Of a DNA stretch of 64,000 nucleotides, positions 1-12,200 are shown one piece after another. The notes under the pieces were generated by a model. That model did not search any database. It saw nothing but the letters and a program-made list of their open reading frames with translations, and had not been told where the DNA came from. Both the position numbers and the translations under genes were made by a program. Every line of letters begins with the position of its first letter. Position 1 is the first letter of the stretch. Source of the DNA: Paragorgia papillata (lineage: Eukaryota; Cnidaria; Anthozoa; Scleralcyonacea; Coralliidae); the NCBI GenBank assembly GCA_035771165.1, contig JAWNZC010000445.1, positions 3,645,501 to 3,709,500 on the forward strand, written 5' to 3'.

Positions 1-408
1 TAAAAAAAGCCTCTGCGGAGGAGAGTGGCATTTGTCCAACAAATCAGTATATTCCTTGAAGAAAATTTACCAATAATTATTTCCATATAGCTACTCAAAC
101 ACAAAAAAAAACCCAAAAAAAAATGTGCTAGTTGTGTACTGTAGATGCATGGAACTTTAGAGTAAAATACCGTATTTTATACAAGTAAAATAACTATAAA
201 TCAATAATCATAATAATCAATAACTAACAATACCGTCCATCAAACGTTTGAAAATGAGGATCTGTTACGGAATAGCACTCTCTTTTCTTACTTTTTCTTT
301 CAAATATCTGAAATATTTAAGTTTAAACACAGAAATTATCAAAATTATATTAATCCTTGGGCAAAAGGCCGAAGGCCCAGAAGGTGCTAATCTCGGCAAG
401 CGTGGAGT

Positions 409-419
<11 letters not shown>

Positions 420-452
<33 letters not shown>

Positions 453-573
453 AAGTATAAAGTATAGTTTTACCTTAAAGTCTTCGCTACACCAGAGGTT
501 TCACCCTAAACGGGATCATCAGGCGATATATATATATATATTATATATCTATAATATATCTATAATACATATA

Positions 574-614
<41 letters not shown>

Positions 615-660
615 TATAATATATATATGTACTTCACCGATGCTGTCCCACATATATATA
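420..660. repeat. (TA)n-rich microsatellite block with a retrozyme fragment
   Basis: Runs of TA at about 422-448, 522-540 and 575-628 flank unique-looking pieces. Positions 629-652 (cttcaccgatgctgtcccac core) match the start of the 277-bp hammerhead repeat unit at 32878, so a short piece of that element sits inside the TA tract. Confidence 0.75.
480..524 (-). ncRNA. Hammerhead-like motif, family A, inverted copy
   Basis: Read on the minus strand: CTGATGA, then TCCC-loop-GGGT (stem II), then GAAAC, then a short helix III and GCGAAGAC. A short helix I (CGC before the core, GCG after it) is possible. The closing pair of stem II is U-U rather than the conserved G-C, so activity is doubtful. It faces the copy at 1080-1120. 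Confidence 0.45.
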
Positions 661-666
661 ATATTT

Positions 667-853
667 AAGAAATAGAAAATGGCCGCCCGTGTTTATATAG
701 CCTGATGCAAACACGAGAGTGAGTTGGGAGAATTCGAAAGTTTATGTGAACCCGAGCCGTAGGCGAGGGTTTACATAAGTACTTTCGAATTCTCCCAACT
801 CGAGTGTTTGCATCAGGCTATATAAACACAGGGCATCTATTTTCTATTTCTTT
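667..853. mobile_element. Palindromic MITE (tail to 960)
   Basis: The arms pair over about 80 bp: the left arm contains tatagcctgatgcaaacac and the right arm is its complement. A unique tail runs to about 960 (gacgcaacctattttataaa). A second copy lacking the left arm lies at 51685-51905 and matches closely. Confidence 0.75.
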
Positions 854-1079
854 TATGAAATAAGGCTAAAAAATGTGCCGTGACATCACAACCGTGTTTA
901 CATAGCCTGATATAAACACGGTAATTGACCAATCACAGCGTGCGTAAGACGCAACCTATTTTATAAATATTTATATAATATATATTTATATAATATATAT
1001 TATATATATATAATATATATTATATATATAATATATATATAATATATATTATACATATATAATATATATATATATATGT

Positions 1080-1120
1080 CTGATGATCCCGTTTAGGGTG
1101 AAACCTCTGGTAGCGAAGAC
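1080..1120 (+). ncRNA. Hammerhead-like motif, family A
   Basis: CTGATGA (1080-1086), stem II TCCC/GGGT (1087-1099), GAAA (1100-1103), helix III ACC/GGT with a TCT loop, then a UA cleavage-type dinucleotide (1111-1112) followed by GCGAAGAC. The 5' strand of helix I is lost in the adjoining TA tract. The layout is the same as family B at 12937-12982 with a different stem II sequence, which supports a conserved RNA fold. Confidence 0.45.
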
Positions 1121-1460
1121 TTTAAGGTAAACTATACTTCATACAGTATACATTTATACATTTATATGAGGGGTAATATTTCATCGAATTCCCCGAGTGA
1201 AAAGTTTATAAATTATATATTATACCGAAACATATTAATCTTTCCAAAAAAAGCTGAAATAATGTTAATAAAGTTCGCTTAGCTTAACTTTTGTCCGCTT
1301 TTCATTGTGTTTCCATTCTGTTGTCGTCTCAAGGCTTCTGGATGCATTGTTTGTTGCTTTCTTTCATTCTTTGTATTCCCTGAATCCTTATTTTCTTGTA
1401 ACCTAACAATCTTCTTGTCAACATCTGAATGTTCAGGCGAAACGTTTTCTTGTCTCGCCA

Positions 1461-2153
1461 CTTGCGGCTAGAGAAAGGAATCCAGTCCGGACTGTGATTG
1501 GTCAAGATTAGCTTCGGGTATGATCGGAAAAAGTAACATCGGAAGAAAATCGTTTAATATTTAATACTCAATATAACGCAATACGACTATAGTATGGAGT
1601 CACAAACCATGAGAATGATCTGTGACCTCGTTAAAGTCGCTATTGCAAAGTCCCCATGATGGAGTAGGCAAAGGTTTAAGCAAAGTACGATAATTTAGGG
1701 TTAGGATTCAGGACATTTTCTCTTCCTAAAATTTCATAACTATTATTTTTAATTCACAAAACCTGTCATTATAATATATAAATTATAACGTATTATAATA
1801 TTTTGAACTCTTAGGTAACCCTTGCTGGACTTTGGACTTGGTTCCAGCACGGTTCCAGGGCACTTCTCTGTCGTATATTTTTCGCGGTAAATATAAATGA
1901 AAGCAATGTTTATACCGTTTGTAAAGATCGGTGCTTTAGATAAACCGCCCATGAAAACTATGATCTCTGGCCATGGCTGATGACTCCATACTATATATAG
2001 TTCTAGTTCTTGACAGTCGCCAACGTATTAATATTATACCGAAAGAACTACGATACTATACGATTTTCTTCCGATGTTATTTTTTCCCGATCATACCCGA
2101 AGCTAATCTTGACCAATCACAGTCTGGACTGGATTCCTTTCTCTAGCCGCAAG
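1461..2153. mobile_element. MITE with about 150-bp inverted repeats
   Basis: Left arm from 1461 (cttgcggctagagaaagg) and right arm ending at 2153 are complementary with small differences. Inner parts (tagtatggagtca near 1592, tgactccatact near 1980) also pair. The interior of about 370 bp shows no convincing coding sequence. Confidence 0.75.
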
Positions 2154-2218
2154 TTGTCTCGCCAAACTCCGCCATTGTTGACAGCTTCGTGAATCGTGCG
2201 TGACCTTCACGCGTCGTA

Positions 2219-2300
2219 TACCCCGCCACAGCGGGGTATAACCTCGAATACCCCGCTGTGGTGGGGTATTCGAGGTTATACCCCGCTGTGGAGGGTAATT
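2219..2300. repeat. Tandem palindromes (taccccgc/gcggggta)
   Basis: Three head-to-head GC-rich palindromes (ataccccgc...gcggggta) joined by aacctcgaat or its complement. They can fold into alternative stacked hairpins. No gene is seen here. Confidence 0.75.
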
Positions 2301-2375
2301 CTACGATAAATTAACTGGTCACGTGGTACAAATCAAGCTCTCTGACTGGACAATTTACAGTTGAGATGGAGTAAT

Positions 2376-2486
2376 TATAGAATACCATGTGGCTACGTTT
2401 CTGGCAACGTGGCAACCAGGCCACGCGTCCACGCGCGGCTACCAGGCTACGTGGCTACGCGACTACGCGGCTACGCGACTAGTCTC
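2376..2486 (+). repeat. GC-rich degenerate repeat (ggctacgcg)
   Basis: About ten imperfect copies of a 9-10 bp unit (ggctacgtgg, gactacgcgg) in otherwise AT-rich DNA. Confidence 0.6.
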
Positions 2487-2665
2487 CGACTCCATTACTT
2501 AACTTTATGTTAAACGTAATCCTAATATTAAGCGTAACCCTAATCACAAATCAGGGAAGTTTGTGGTATGGAAAATTACGATTACTTTACCCCCATACAA
2601 TGGACATGAACCCTAATCACAAATCGGGGAAGTTTGTGGTATGGAAAATTACGATTACCTGACGC

Positions 2666-2800
2666 CCATATTATAATATAATATAATATAATATAATATA
2701 ATATAATATAATATAATATAATATAATATAATATAATATAATATAATATAATATAATATAATATAATATAATATGATATAATATAATATATATATATAGG
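2666..2800. repeat. (ATAAT)n pentanucleotide microsatellite
   Basis: About 24 copies of ataat between 2669 and 2790, then TA dinucleotides. The long open frames through it are composition artefacts. Confidence 0.95.
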
Positions 2801-4123
2801 GTGTCACGCGGTAAGGATTGTTGGGCACTGGAGTGGTGACTAACAATGAAGCAACCGGGATTGATTAGCGAAATAAATTTTTAAATTAAATTCCAATTGA
2901 TGACAAAATATATGGCGCGTTTTTCGAGCCAAATTTAAAACTCAAGCATAAAGTTCTTTTATTCAATCCTTTAGGTCAAACCATGGAAATAATATACCTA
3001 ATAGGTCTATTAGTTCAAACATGTAATTCGTTCGCGCTCAAACATGCAATTCTTCAATTATATAATTAAATTAAACATTCAATCATTTGCTTCAAGCATT
3101 CAATTAATCACCTTTAGTTCAAACATGCAATTCTTCATTCAAGGTTACTTATTTTATTGTGTGGTAAGTGATTTTGCTGTGTCTTGGCACCGTTGTTGTC
3201 TTTGGAAACTACACACGTAAAAATCTCACAGAGTTGTTACAAGTTGTAGCCACTACAGACTTGTAAGAAGTCCGCTGTGAACAAGTTGCTACAGTTTTGC
3301 TCTATGAAGCTGGTTCGAGGTATTGCGAAGAAATCTTGATGGCGTTTTATCATGCATTTATCATATTTTCTTGATCACTGTTATCTATTTCGAGTAAAAC
3401 TGATTTGCTGTTTGCCTTATCTCGGTGTTTTTCATTGACTTTGCATGCTCTTTCAGTTCCGGATTTTCGACTGAAGCTTCGCCTGTTTTAGTGCTTTGCA
3501 GTAATCCAATTTTACTGGTTTGTTTTTACCCCTAGTGTTTATAGTTTTGGACTGTTAATTTTATTTCATTGCTTTTTTTTGTCGTCAACATTTGTCGTTT
3601 GATGTTCAACTTTGGAATTGTATTAAAACAGTTAGTCATCTTATGAGTCCCTGTGATTATGGGGTTTTTTTGCCATGCTTTATTGAGAATGACAGCGGTT
3701 TCTTTCGGACGCTATAAGAACGTAGCGCAAGTGTTTCGTCGACCACTACCACATCGACTGATACCGCCACCAGCAAAGAAGTTGACAACAATTCCAGACC
3801 GCTACCGGGATAATATTCCAATTCTTTTACATAAATAACCATTAATTTAATGGTTATTTAATATTACTAATTACTTTTCCTACTGTTTCGGAACTTTTTG
3901 TTTGTCTCTTGTAAATAGTAGTGAAATAAAAAATAAAATGTTATTTATTATATATAGTGAATTAATCATTTGACAAAAATGAGTCATTTGTCAACATACA
4001 AACTTCCATATAAACCCTTCGATTCTCACATTTCAAAAAAAATACATCAAAGGTTTGTGAATGTGTTATTGCTTATATATAGAGAAAAACGTTTTTTTAA
4101 TTTTTTAGGCATTGTTACTTTAC
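2801..4123. other. Non-coding stretch, no gene recognised
   Basis: Repeated tcaaacatgcaattctt-type phrases occur at 3000-3140. A 60-codon open frame at 3653-3838 (plus) ends near an AATAAA-rich tail but resembles nothing I know. The continuation of the VWDE-like gene (expected minus-strand phase-0 exon) was not found here. Confidence 0.5.
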
Positions 4124-4483
4124 CTTAATTTTGGGAAAGTTGAAACCAAACCAAAATGGATTAGTTTTTAAGCTGAAAGATTTTGTACCAAATTCAAAAT
4201 CAACCTCGTTATCATCTGTTTCTGCGAACGCGCAAGTTGTTCTCAGCTTAATGCTTAGTGGTGCATTAATGGAATGACTGGACGTCAGTTTGGCGCGACA
4301 ATACTGTAACGCTTTTGAATCTCCTCGTATGCAAATGCTGTCAACTAGCTTTGATTTAGATGATTGTATGTCAATTATTATAGGTCTTCCACGGATCGGT
4401 AGGTGTGGCCTCAGTGTGACGATCACCTCTCTCTTGTTATCAGTATTACCACATTCTTCCATTCCACACGTTTGTGGATGCAC
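4124..4483 (-). CDS. VWDE-like gene, exon 5
   Basis: Acceptor tttag before 4483 and donor gtaaag after 4124, phase 0 at both ends, 120 codons. It continues the preceding exon's GIV with VHPQTC, as in VWDE proteins where a G-I-x-V-H-P segment follows the D8C-adjacent module. The six cysteines suggest disulfide-rich extracellular folding. The next exon, expected to open a VWD domain, is not visible. Confidence 0.75.
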
Positions 4484-6206
4484 CTAAATAATATAGAATA
4501 AGTTTAATAATAAAACAATTATGGAATGAGACTTTTGATAGTCATGTGTTATCTGCCAAAGTCGAAGGCTGAGGCCAGTAATAATGCAAACTGAAACCTT
4601 GATAATTCTTGATAACAAAAAAGTAAAATTCAAAATAATTTTTTTACTATACATTTCCAGTTGAAAATGTAAAGAAAAATACTCTTCATTTCTTCTATAC
4701 GGAGAATCTTGTGGTCAGATTTTTATTAATTTGTCATCTAAATTTCAACCAAAATTGAAAGGGTTGGTCCTTGGTCTATAATCAATCTGTTCACAAACGT
4801 TCATAAAAATCTGTGCAGTATTTTGTGAGATATCCTTGTGACAGGCAAACAAACGGACAGACCTCTGCGGACAGACATATAGAGGAGAAAACATTGATAC
4901 AGTATGCGTGACCAAACTTTATGGGATTTACAACGGCTTGCTTTCATGATCAGCTTGCTTTGTAAATTTCATACAGTTCGGCCGCGAATAATGTATCTTA
5001 AATAATATATTAAGGACTTATTAACCGAGTGGGAGGTCTGTACGGGGAAGTATTTGCCTGAAGTTCTCGTACAGACCGAGCGACGAAGGGAGCGAGGTTT
5101 GCGCCGATAAAACCGAAGGCAAATACTTTTCTGCACAGACCGAGCAAACGAGGTTAATAAGGAGTTTATTATATGGCTATTGGTTCAAGTTTCGAGCGTT
5201 GTTTTCGTTTTGGAAGCATAGGCGTAGAGTTTTGGTTTTGTCTGGGGGGGCTCATACTTAGTGACACTAACATCGAGTACCGTAGGTACGAGCCTCCTAG
5301 GGGTGCCGGGGGCATGCCCCCCCGAAAATTTTTTAAAATTAGGGGCTCTGAAATGACATTTCCAGCATTCTGAGAACACATTTCGTTAAATATTTTAGAT
5401 TTTCAAAACAACATTTTAATGGTGCATTTTGTGATAAATCACATAAGCATACAAATTTAATACAACATTTGTAACCAACTTAAACCACCAGAAAGCATAT
5501 ATAGGTTGTATATAGGTATTTGCCAAATAACATATACTGGCAATACTACAAGAGTTTTACTTTAAAGTAATCCTACCTTCATTGGAGTATTGTTTTGTTT
5601 TGTTTTGTTTTTTCAGCAAAATTTCCGCAGGGGCTGAGCCCCCCCTGTAAAATTTCTGGGGAGGCTCGAGCCCCTCAGCCCCCCCATACTCTACGCCTAT
5701 GCTTGGAAGTATGCTGTTTACGGCCTTCGAAATATAGTAAGGTTAGATATACGTTTCGAGCGAAGGCCCTTTGTCAGAGAGCGAAGGCCCTTCGTCTGTT
5801 TCGGCAGTATATCTATAACCTTACTATATTTCGATTGTTGTTTCAACACTGCCTACGCAGCACGCTACTTTTATTTCACTGTTTACGGCCTTGTTGTTTA
5901 CACCAGTTCGGCTTTTATTTGTCGTGTTTTTAGATAAACAGCTTTAAAGAAAACCAGCAGTAATATTTCAACACATCAGTTTTATTGTTCAGAATATTTG
6001 AATAAAGATACCTAGTTCTCTTTTATTTGTATTCAAATCAACTCAGAAATTTTCTCGCCAAAACTTACATGGCCAAAAAAAAAAGCGTATTGCATGACCG
6101 GTCGGTCAATATCGTAAAATCCGGACCTCCCGGGAACCAATCAGCGTGCGTCGTTTTGCGTACGGACCGGAAATCAAACTCATAATAAAATAATTTACTT
6201 ATTTTT

Positions 6207-6237
<31 letters not shown>

Positions 6238-9200
6238 TTTATTATTTATTTATTTATTTATTTATATCATATTATCATACATATATACTATACCTATACC
6301 TATACACCTTACCTTGTTTATCAATTATTTTGGAAATTCAAACCATTTTAGCTGAGTAAATCGAAGGAAACGTTTATACAAACTAGTAGGAAACTAGTAG
6401 GATTTTGTATTCTATTTACAGCATATTAATTAGGACTCATTTCTTGTCTTTCCTTCATAAATTATTATTGAGTATATTAATACCATTTATTTAATTACGA
6501 TGTAAGCATTAGAGGATAGTTACTGAGTGCTCTATGGGATATAAAATCTCAAGAATTAGCCAAGAGTTGTTCTATATATCTAATTCGAGGGACTCTGTAT
6601 CAAATTGAGCACGATCGAATAAACATTCTCTAACCGTTTCAGAACATGATCACATCCACGAAGAATTTTAAAATACAATAATTATATAAAAAGAACTGGG
6701 AGGGAAAATGTGTGGTAAATTAAAGATATAAACATTCAGAGCGAGTCTATGTAAATCATTAGAAAAGTACATAGCTGGGTCGGTAGTTCAATGCCTATAG
6801 CTGAAAAAGCGCTAGCCTTTGGAAAAAGCACTGGAAAAGATAAATTGCGTCAGCTGACGTTACATGCAAATCAAGCAACTTCATTGGCTCGTGATAATGC
6901 AGTGAAAAACGTGATTGGTCCCTAATAGATCACGGGTAACAACCAAATGAAAATGCAAACAGAAGTCTGACGTTATTGTATGTGTAATTAATTTTCATAA
7001 TTGCTATAATTAATAGAGCCCCTAGCCTAATAACGTCACTTTATATGCTGCATTGTTTTGCATGCTATTAATTCTCAACTTACCACAATTCCTGTGTAAA
7101 TTTTATTACTTGACTTCCAGTTAGACCAAGTTCCATTTATGTATCTGGCACGAATCTGACAGAAAACCTTTAAAAATATTAAGAACGTTTCTTATTTTTT
7201 TGTTCTCTACTCGTTGTGTAAAATTTAAATGATCATAAAAATTGGTTTGTCTTATCAACATAATTATAGTCGAGCGCGCGACATTTTACGCCTAGTGGAA
7301 ATCCAGCTTTATTAGGGGCCGATTACATGAGGCGAGTTGGCCCAGTAAGCCGGGGTGAGATTTATATTGCGATTACATGAGGCAGGCTAGCTCGGTAAGC
7401 CGGGGTGAGTTTTGAGTTGACGTCGATGATTTCAACCCGAAATTCGCAATTCCCAAGCAAATGTTGCTTCATTTGGGCAAAGTTACGTTAGTTTACTGCA
7501 GTTTTACACTGTTATTTATGTCAATGCAAATTTTTTGTAAGTATCGTTAATAAAAAGATTGTTATTGTCTTGGCTAACTCAGAGAAAGCGTCTTCACGAA
7601 GACTAATTAATTTATTAAGTCTTCCGCTACGGCTCGAAACGCATAAACAATGTTTTGATGCTCTATCTGAGTTCATTTCAGCTATATTTTTAATCGCACA
7701 ATCAGCAAGTAAACAAATGCGCGGCAGAACGAGTTAAACAGTTTTTCAGTCAGCTTTACTGGGCAAATGCGGCGAAAAGCTGATTACATGGGGAAAGGTG
7801 AAATTTTCAACTCGCTTAACCGAGTTGGCTCGGCAAGCAGCAACCGTGTAATCGAAATTTTGAAACAAGAGATAACTCAGGAGATCGAAGAATTTTTGTT
7901 TTGCGGCTGCGTAATGAACGATCGACGCCGTTCACACGCTTAGTTCAGCCAGGGCTGAAAATTTTGAGCGATTACATGGGCGATTTCGGCCCAGTTGACC
8001 CGGGCTGAAGTTGAACTTTCAACCCAGGCTGAGATTTTTTCCATGTAATCGGCTACGTTCGTGTTAGCCCGGTTAACCGGGTTCAAATTTCAGCCCGGGC
8101 TAAAAATCTCCATGTAATCGGCCCTTAAAAAGAGTCCGAACTCGAACCTGTTTATCAAGACGATAACCAACTTTATTGCACTCGAATGTGGATAGATCGC
8201 ATGCATAGTCAAGTATGAATTTCCCTGTTGCAGTTCCAGTAAAGTTTTTCAGAATTATGTGTTTACTATCCATAAACCAACGAACTTGAAACTCAACATT
8301 GTCGACATTATTTCCTGCATATTTCCAAACGCATTTTAATTTCACTTCTTCTTTATTTTGGTCTTCTTTATCATCTTTTGCGCTAGCTTCCAGTGTGTCA
8401 ACAGTGGGAACGATACCTAAAGATAGAATCGAAGTCACGGCTAACAGACATGCACAGAATATATATATATATATATATATTCAGAAAAGACTTCGTCAGA
8501 CAAAAGGAGAAAAAGCAAAAACTTTATTCAGTCCAAGCGTTTTGCTGGTGAAGGCTTCATCAGTGGAATAACTTTGGCTCTATCTTAACATAAAACGTTT
8601 AAATAGTTAAAAATTATGCTAATATTATGTCTCAATCCAGAGGTCTCAATCAATTCCAAGCGTGACCATCCCCCCCCTGGGTAGCCTGCGTAGCAGGCGT
8701 TACTGGATTGGGGGACTGGGGAGAGGGCTGAGAAGTAACGCCTGCAGCAATATTTGGCTCTGGGGACGAGATTGCGCCTGCAGTGGAGCTCTTTGGTTTT
8801 GTCAAACACCCCCTAATGAAATATAATCTCGAGCGGCCAATTGCAATGTCCGAAGCTATTAAATTAACTGTTTGTATTTAATAATTGTAATATTTCAAAA
8901 TCCATGGCATTTAATTCAGTAAAATTTCGCGTAAATTATTATTTCAAAAATTCTCTTTTTATAAAAAACAATTATAGTACAAGGGAGTTAAAAGACTGAG
9001 AGTTGGTCACAAATCTGTGGAAGGGATAAATTAATATTAACGGAATATGTCTGCAGTGCCCGACGGTGTCTGCTGACAAATATTTCTAAAACTGTGGATT
9101 GGAAATGTATGAAATTAGGTGTGAATGGTAGAGTAATCCTGTTTCTATCAATGGCAACGAATATTCATGAAAAAACCCAGTAATAACAGCGAGTGTTTAC

Positions 9201-12200
9201 CGAAATAAAACAGTTGTGAAAGGTATATAAATAGTAGTGATTATTTAACTCTTTCTCGTCCGAACCGAAAACCAGTCACAGCAGGTGGTCTTGGCAATTT
9301 GTGAATTAACATGGCATAATAACACAAAAATAATACCACAATATATCATTTGAATCGTTTTTACCTCTACTATTCAAATTTTGGGTTTTCGGGTCTTGTC
9401 AGACAACCCATTTTGCAAATTATGCTAATTTATGCTAATTACTATTATTAATAATATTATTATAATCCAAAAAATGTTAAATATTTAACGAGAAATGACT
9501 TTACACCAAACTTTGGATCATGTAAAATGAAAAGCACCATTTCACAAATTCAAATTGAAAAAATTGAAGCAATACAATTGAGACCCCCCATTGTGACCCC
9601 CCATGGTGCGCCCACGCGCGATCATAACTTATTTTGAAATTTACAAATTAAAACAGAATTATACAAGAACATACGACCAAAATACATCAGTAAGATCGTT
9701 TTTAAGTCAGCTATTCAGATTTTAAGTTATTTTGAGTGATATTTACTTCTGTTTGCCATTACAACGCCGACAACTCTCGGCAAATTTTCTTCGATTTTGC
9801 CTGACTCGGCCGAGATGGTTTTCGTCAAATTTTACCAAATTATTGCTAATCTACGAAATAATTACAACAAACAAATGCTTATACTTACTTTCGGAGTTGT
9901 TAGAGCCTAAATTTTCGTTGGTTTCGCTTATATATTGACAAATAAAAGCCGGGATTTTAACAGAAGGGAAGTCAGGTCAGAGCTCGGATAATACTTCATG
10001 GCATATCGTTATAAAGGTCTCATTTTAAAAAGGGATCATTCAGGATCATTTTAAGCCCTAGGGGGGTAATTTTGGTCATAACCTCGCAGGTTCACAACAA
10101 ATCAAAGTGATCCGTCACCAGTAGCGGAAAATCATAGGATCGGACGAGAAAGCGGAAATGTCTGGGCGTCCCACGGTGTCTGCTCACAAATATTTCTCAA
10201 ACTGTGGCCTGGAAATTTATAAAATTAGGTGTGAATGGCAGAGTAACCCTGTTTCAATCAATGGCAACGAATATTCATGAAGAGAACAGTAATGACAGCG
10301 AGCGTTTACCGAAATAAAACAGTTGTGAAAGGTATATAAATAGTAGTGATTATTTAACGGAAATGTCTGCGGCGTCCCACACGGTGTCTGCTCACAAATA
10401 TTTCTCAAACTGTGGCCTGGAAATTTATAAAATTAGGTGTGAATGGCAGAGTAACCCTGTTTCAATCAATGGCAACGAATATTCATGAAGAGAACAGTAA
10501 TGACAGCGAGCGTTTACCGAAATAAAACAGTTGTGAAAGGTATATAAATAGTAGTGATTATTTAACGGAAATGTCTGCGGCGTCCCACACGGTGTCTGCT
10601 CACAAATATTTCTCAAACTGTGGCCTGGAAATTTATAAAATTAGGTGTGAATGGTAGAGTAACCCTGTTTCTATCAATGGCAACGAATATTCATGAAGAG
10701 AACAGTATTAAATGACAGCGAGTGTTTACCATTATTGAACGGAAATGTCTGCGGCGTCCCAAGGTGTTCGCCCGCAAATATTTTCAGAAATTCTATGACT
10801 GACAGAGACATATGAAAGCAAAGCGTCTCACGGTGTTCGCTTTCAAAATCAAATTCAGGAACTTCCTATTATTAAGATATATTCCAAACTCTTGCATGGA
10901 GATTTTAAATATAAAACTTAGTTGAATGGTATGGGAGTCGAGGAGGCTGACACTCAGCATTTTCATTTGATCAAATCGCAAAAGCACAGGCTACCCCCCG
11001 GGCATTTGACGGGCATTCGACGATTCACCTGTTCCCATGGTCGGGCATTTGCAGGTCGTCCCCGGGGTGGGGAATTTGTTGAAGTGCCTACTAGTCTAAA
11101 TAGTAAATACTTGCCTGTTATTTTCTTGAAAAGAAACCTGGCAAAAGTAAGTACTGTAAGTCTATACTCAATTACGAAAATTCTATCTTTTATAAAGACA
11201 CACCACATATTTCATACTAATACATGCTCGTCCACTTCTCTAGCTTTTTCATATAAAACTACGATATATTTATTTTTGCCATAAAAATACCACTGACTCA
11301 CAAGCGCCAAAAATGTCGCATGTCTACCGTTGTTTAACCGTATTATAAAATACGCCATGCACATTGTGATTGCGATCAATCATGGCGGATTTACAGGAGT
11401 TTGAGGGGAATGATGTGCCGTTTGTGGCTTCCTGGCTTCAGGAAAAAGGCTTGGACAACTTAGTTGAGACGTTTGAAAGTGGTTTTTGACGTTTATTTTA
11501 TAAATATATGTTTATGTTTAATAATATGGATGGTCACGGCCGCTCAGTTGTCTGACAATATAAACATCTGCTTCTTTAAATTCCCATGGGTGGGGCATTT
11601 GCATCAATTTTAAGACACCTCTGTAGGGATTTTGTACAGCTATGCTGACCCCATGGTGGGGCATTTGCAGTACTCTAACGCAAAAATGTCAAATGCCCGG
11701 TCAAATGCCCGGGGGGGATGGTCACGCTTGGAATTGATTGAGACATTATGTACACTAAAAAAAAATTTGGTAATATAATGTGTATAGTAATGACGTTAAA
11801 ATTGATTAGTCTTTCTATCAAATGCAGAGAAACCTGCCAACACAGCCATTCATAATATTAGTAGAGTATTTCCTTATCTCAAGTGCTTCAATAGGTTTTG
11901 CGTTCACTAAACTACGACAAACATTAGCAGTTATACATCGATCTGGAGTAAAAAACATCACCACACAGTTCATGAATGGACGACTTTTGTCGCGGGTTTT
12001 CACAGCGCCAAAAGAAAGACAGAACTGTCCATCAGATTGTGAAACATGCACGTTAGCCTGCAAACAGAATCGATGCCTAACGAAGCATAGCGTTTACCAC
12101 ATGGAATGCTCTCATTGCCATCTATCTACATTGGAGAAACTGGACGCACGACGCATGATTGGTTTGAGAATTTAAAGAACACCCCGCATGAAAAGCCAGA

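Noticed and set aside
3653..3842. Frames of ~60 codons on both strands
   Set aside because: The plus frame (PPAKKLTTIPDRYRDN) is followed by an AT-rich AATAAA tail but has no known relatives; too weak to call.
7290..8416. The MITE in VWDE-like exon 3 acting as an intron
   Set aside because: The TTA duplication and element ends (ggggcc/ggccc) supply no GT donor or suitably placed AG acceptor.
10154..10792. CRISPR-like regular array
   Set aside because: Units are whole 208-bp tandem copies without unique spacers, in animal DNA. The same applies to the 277-bp array.
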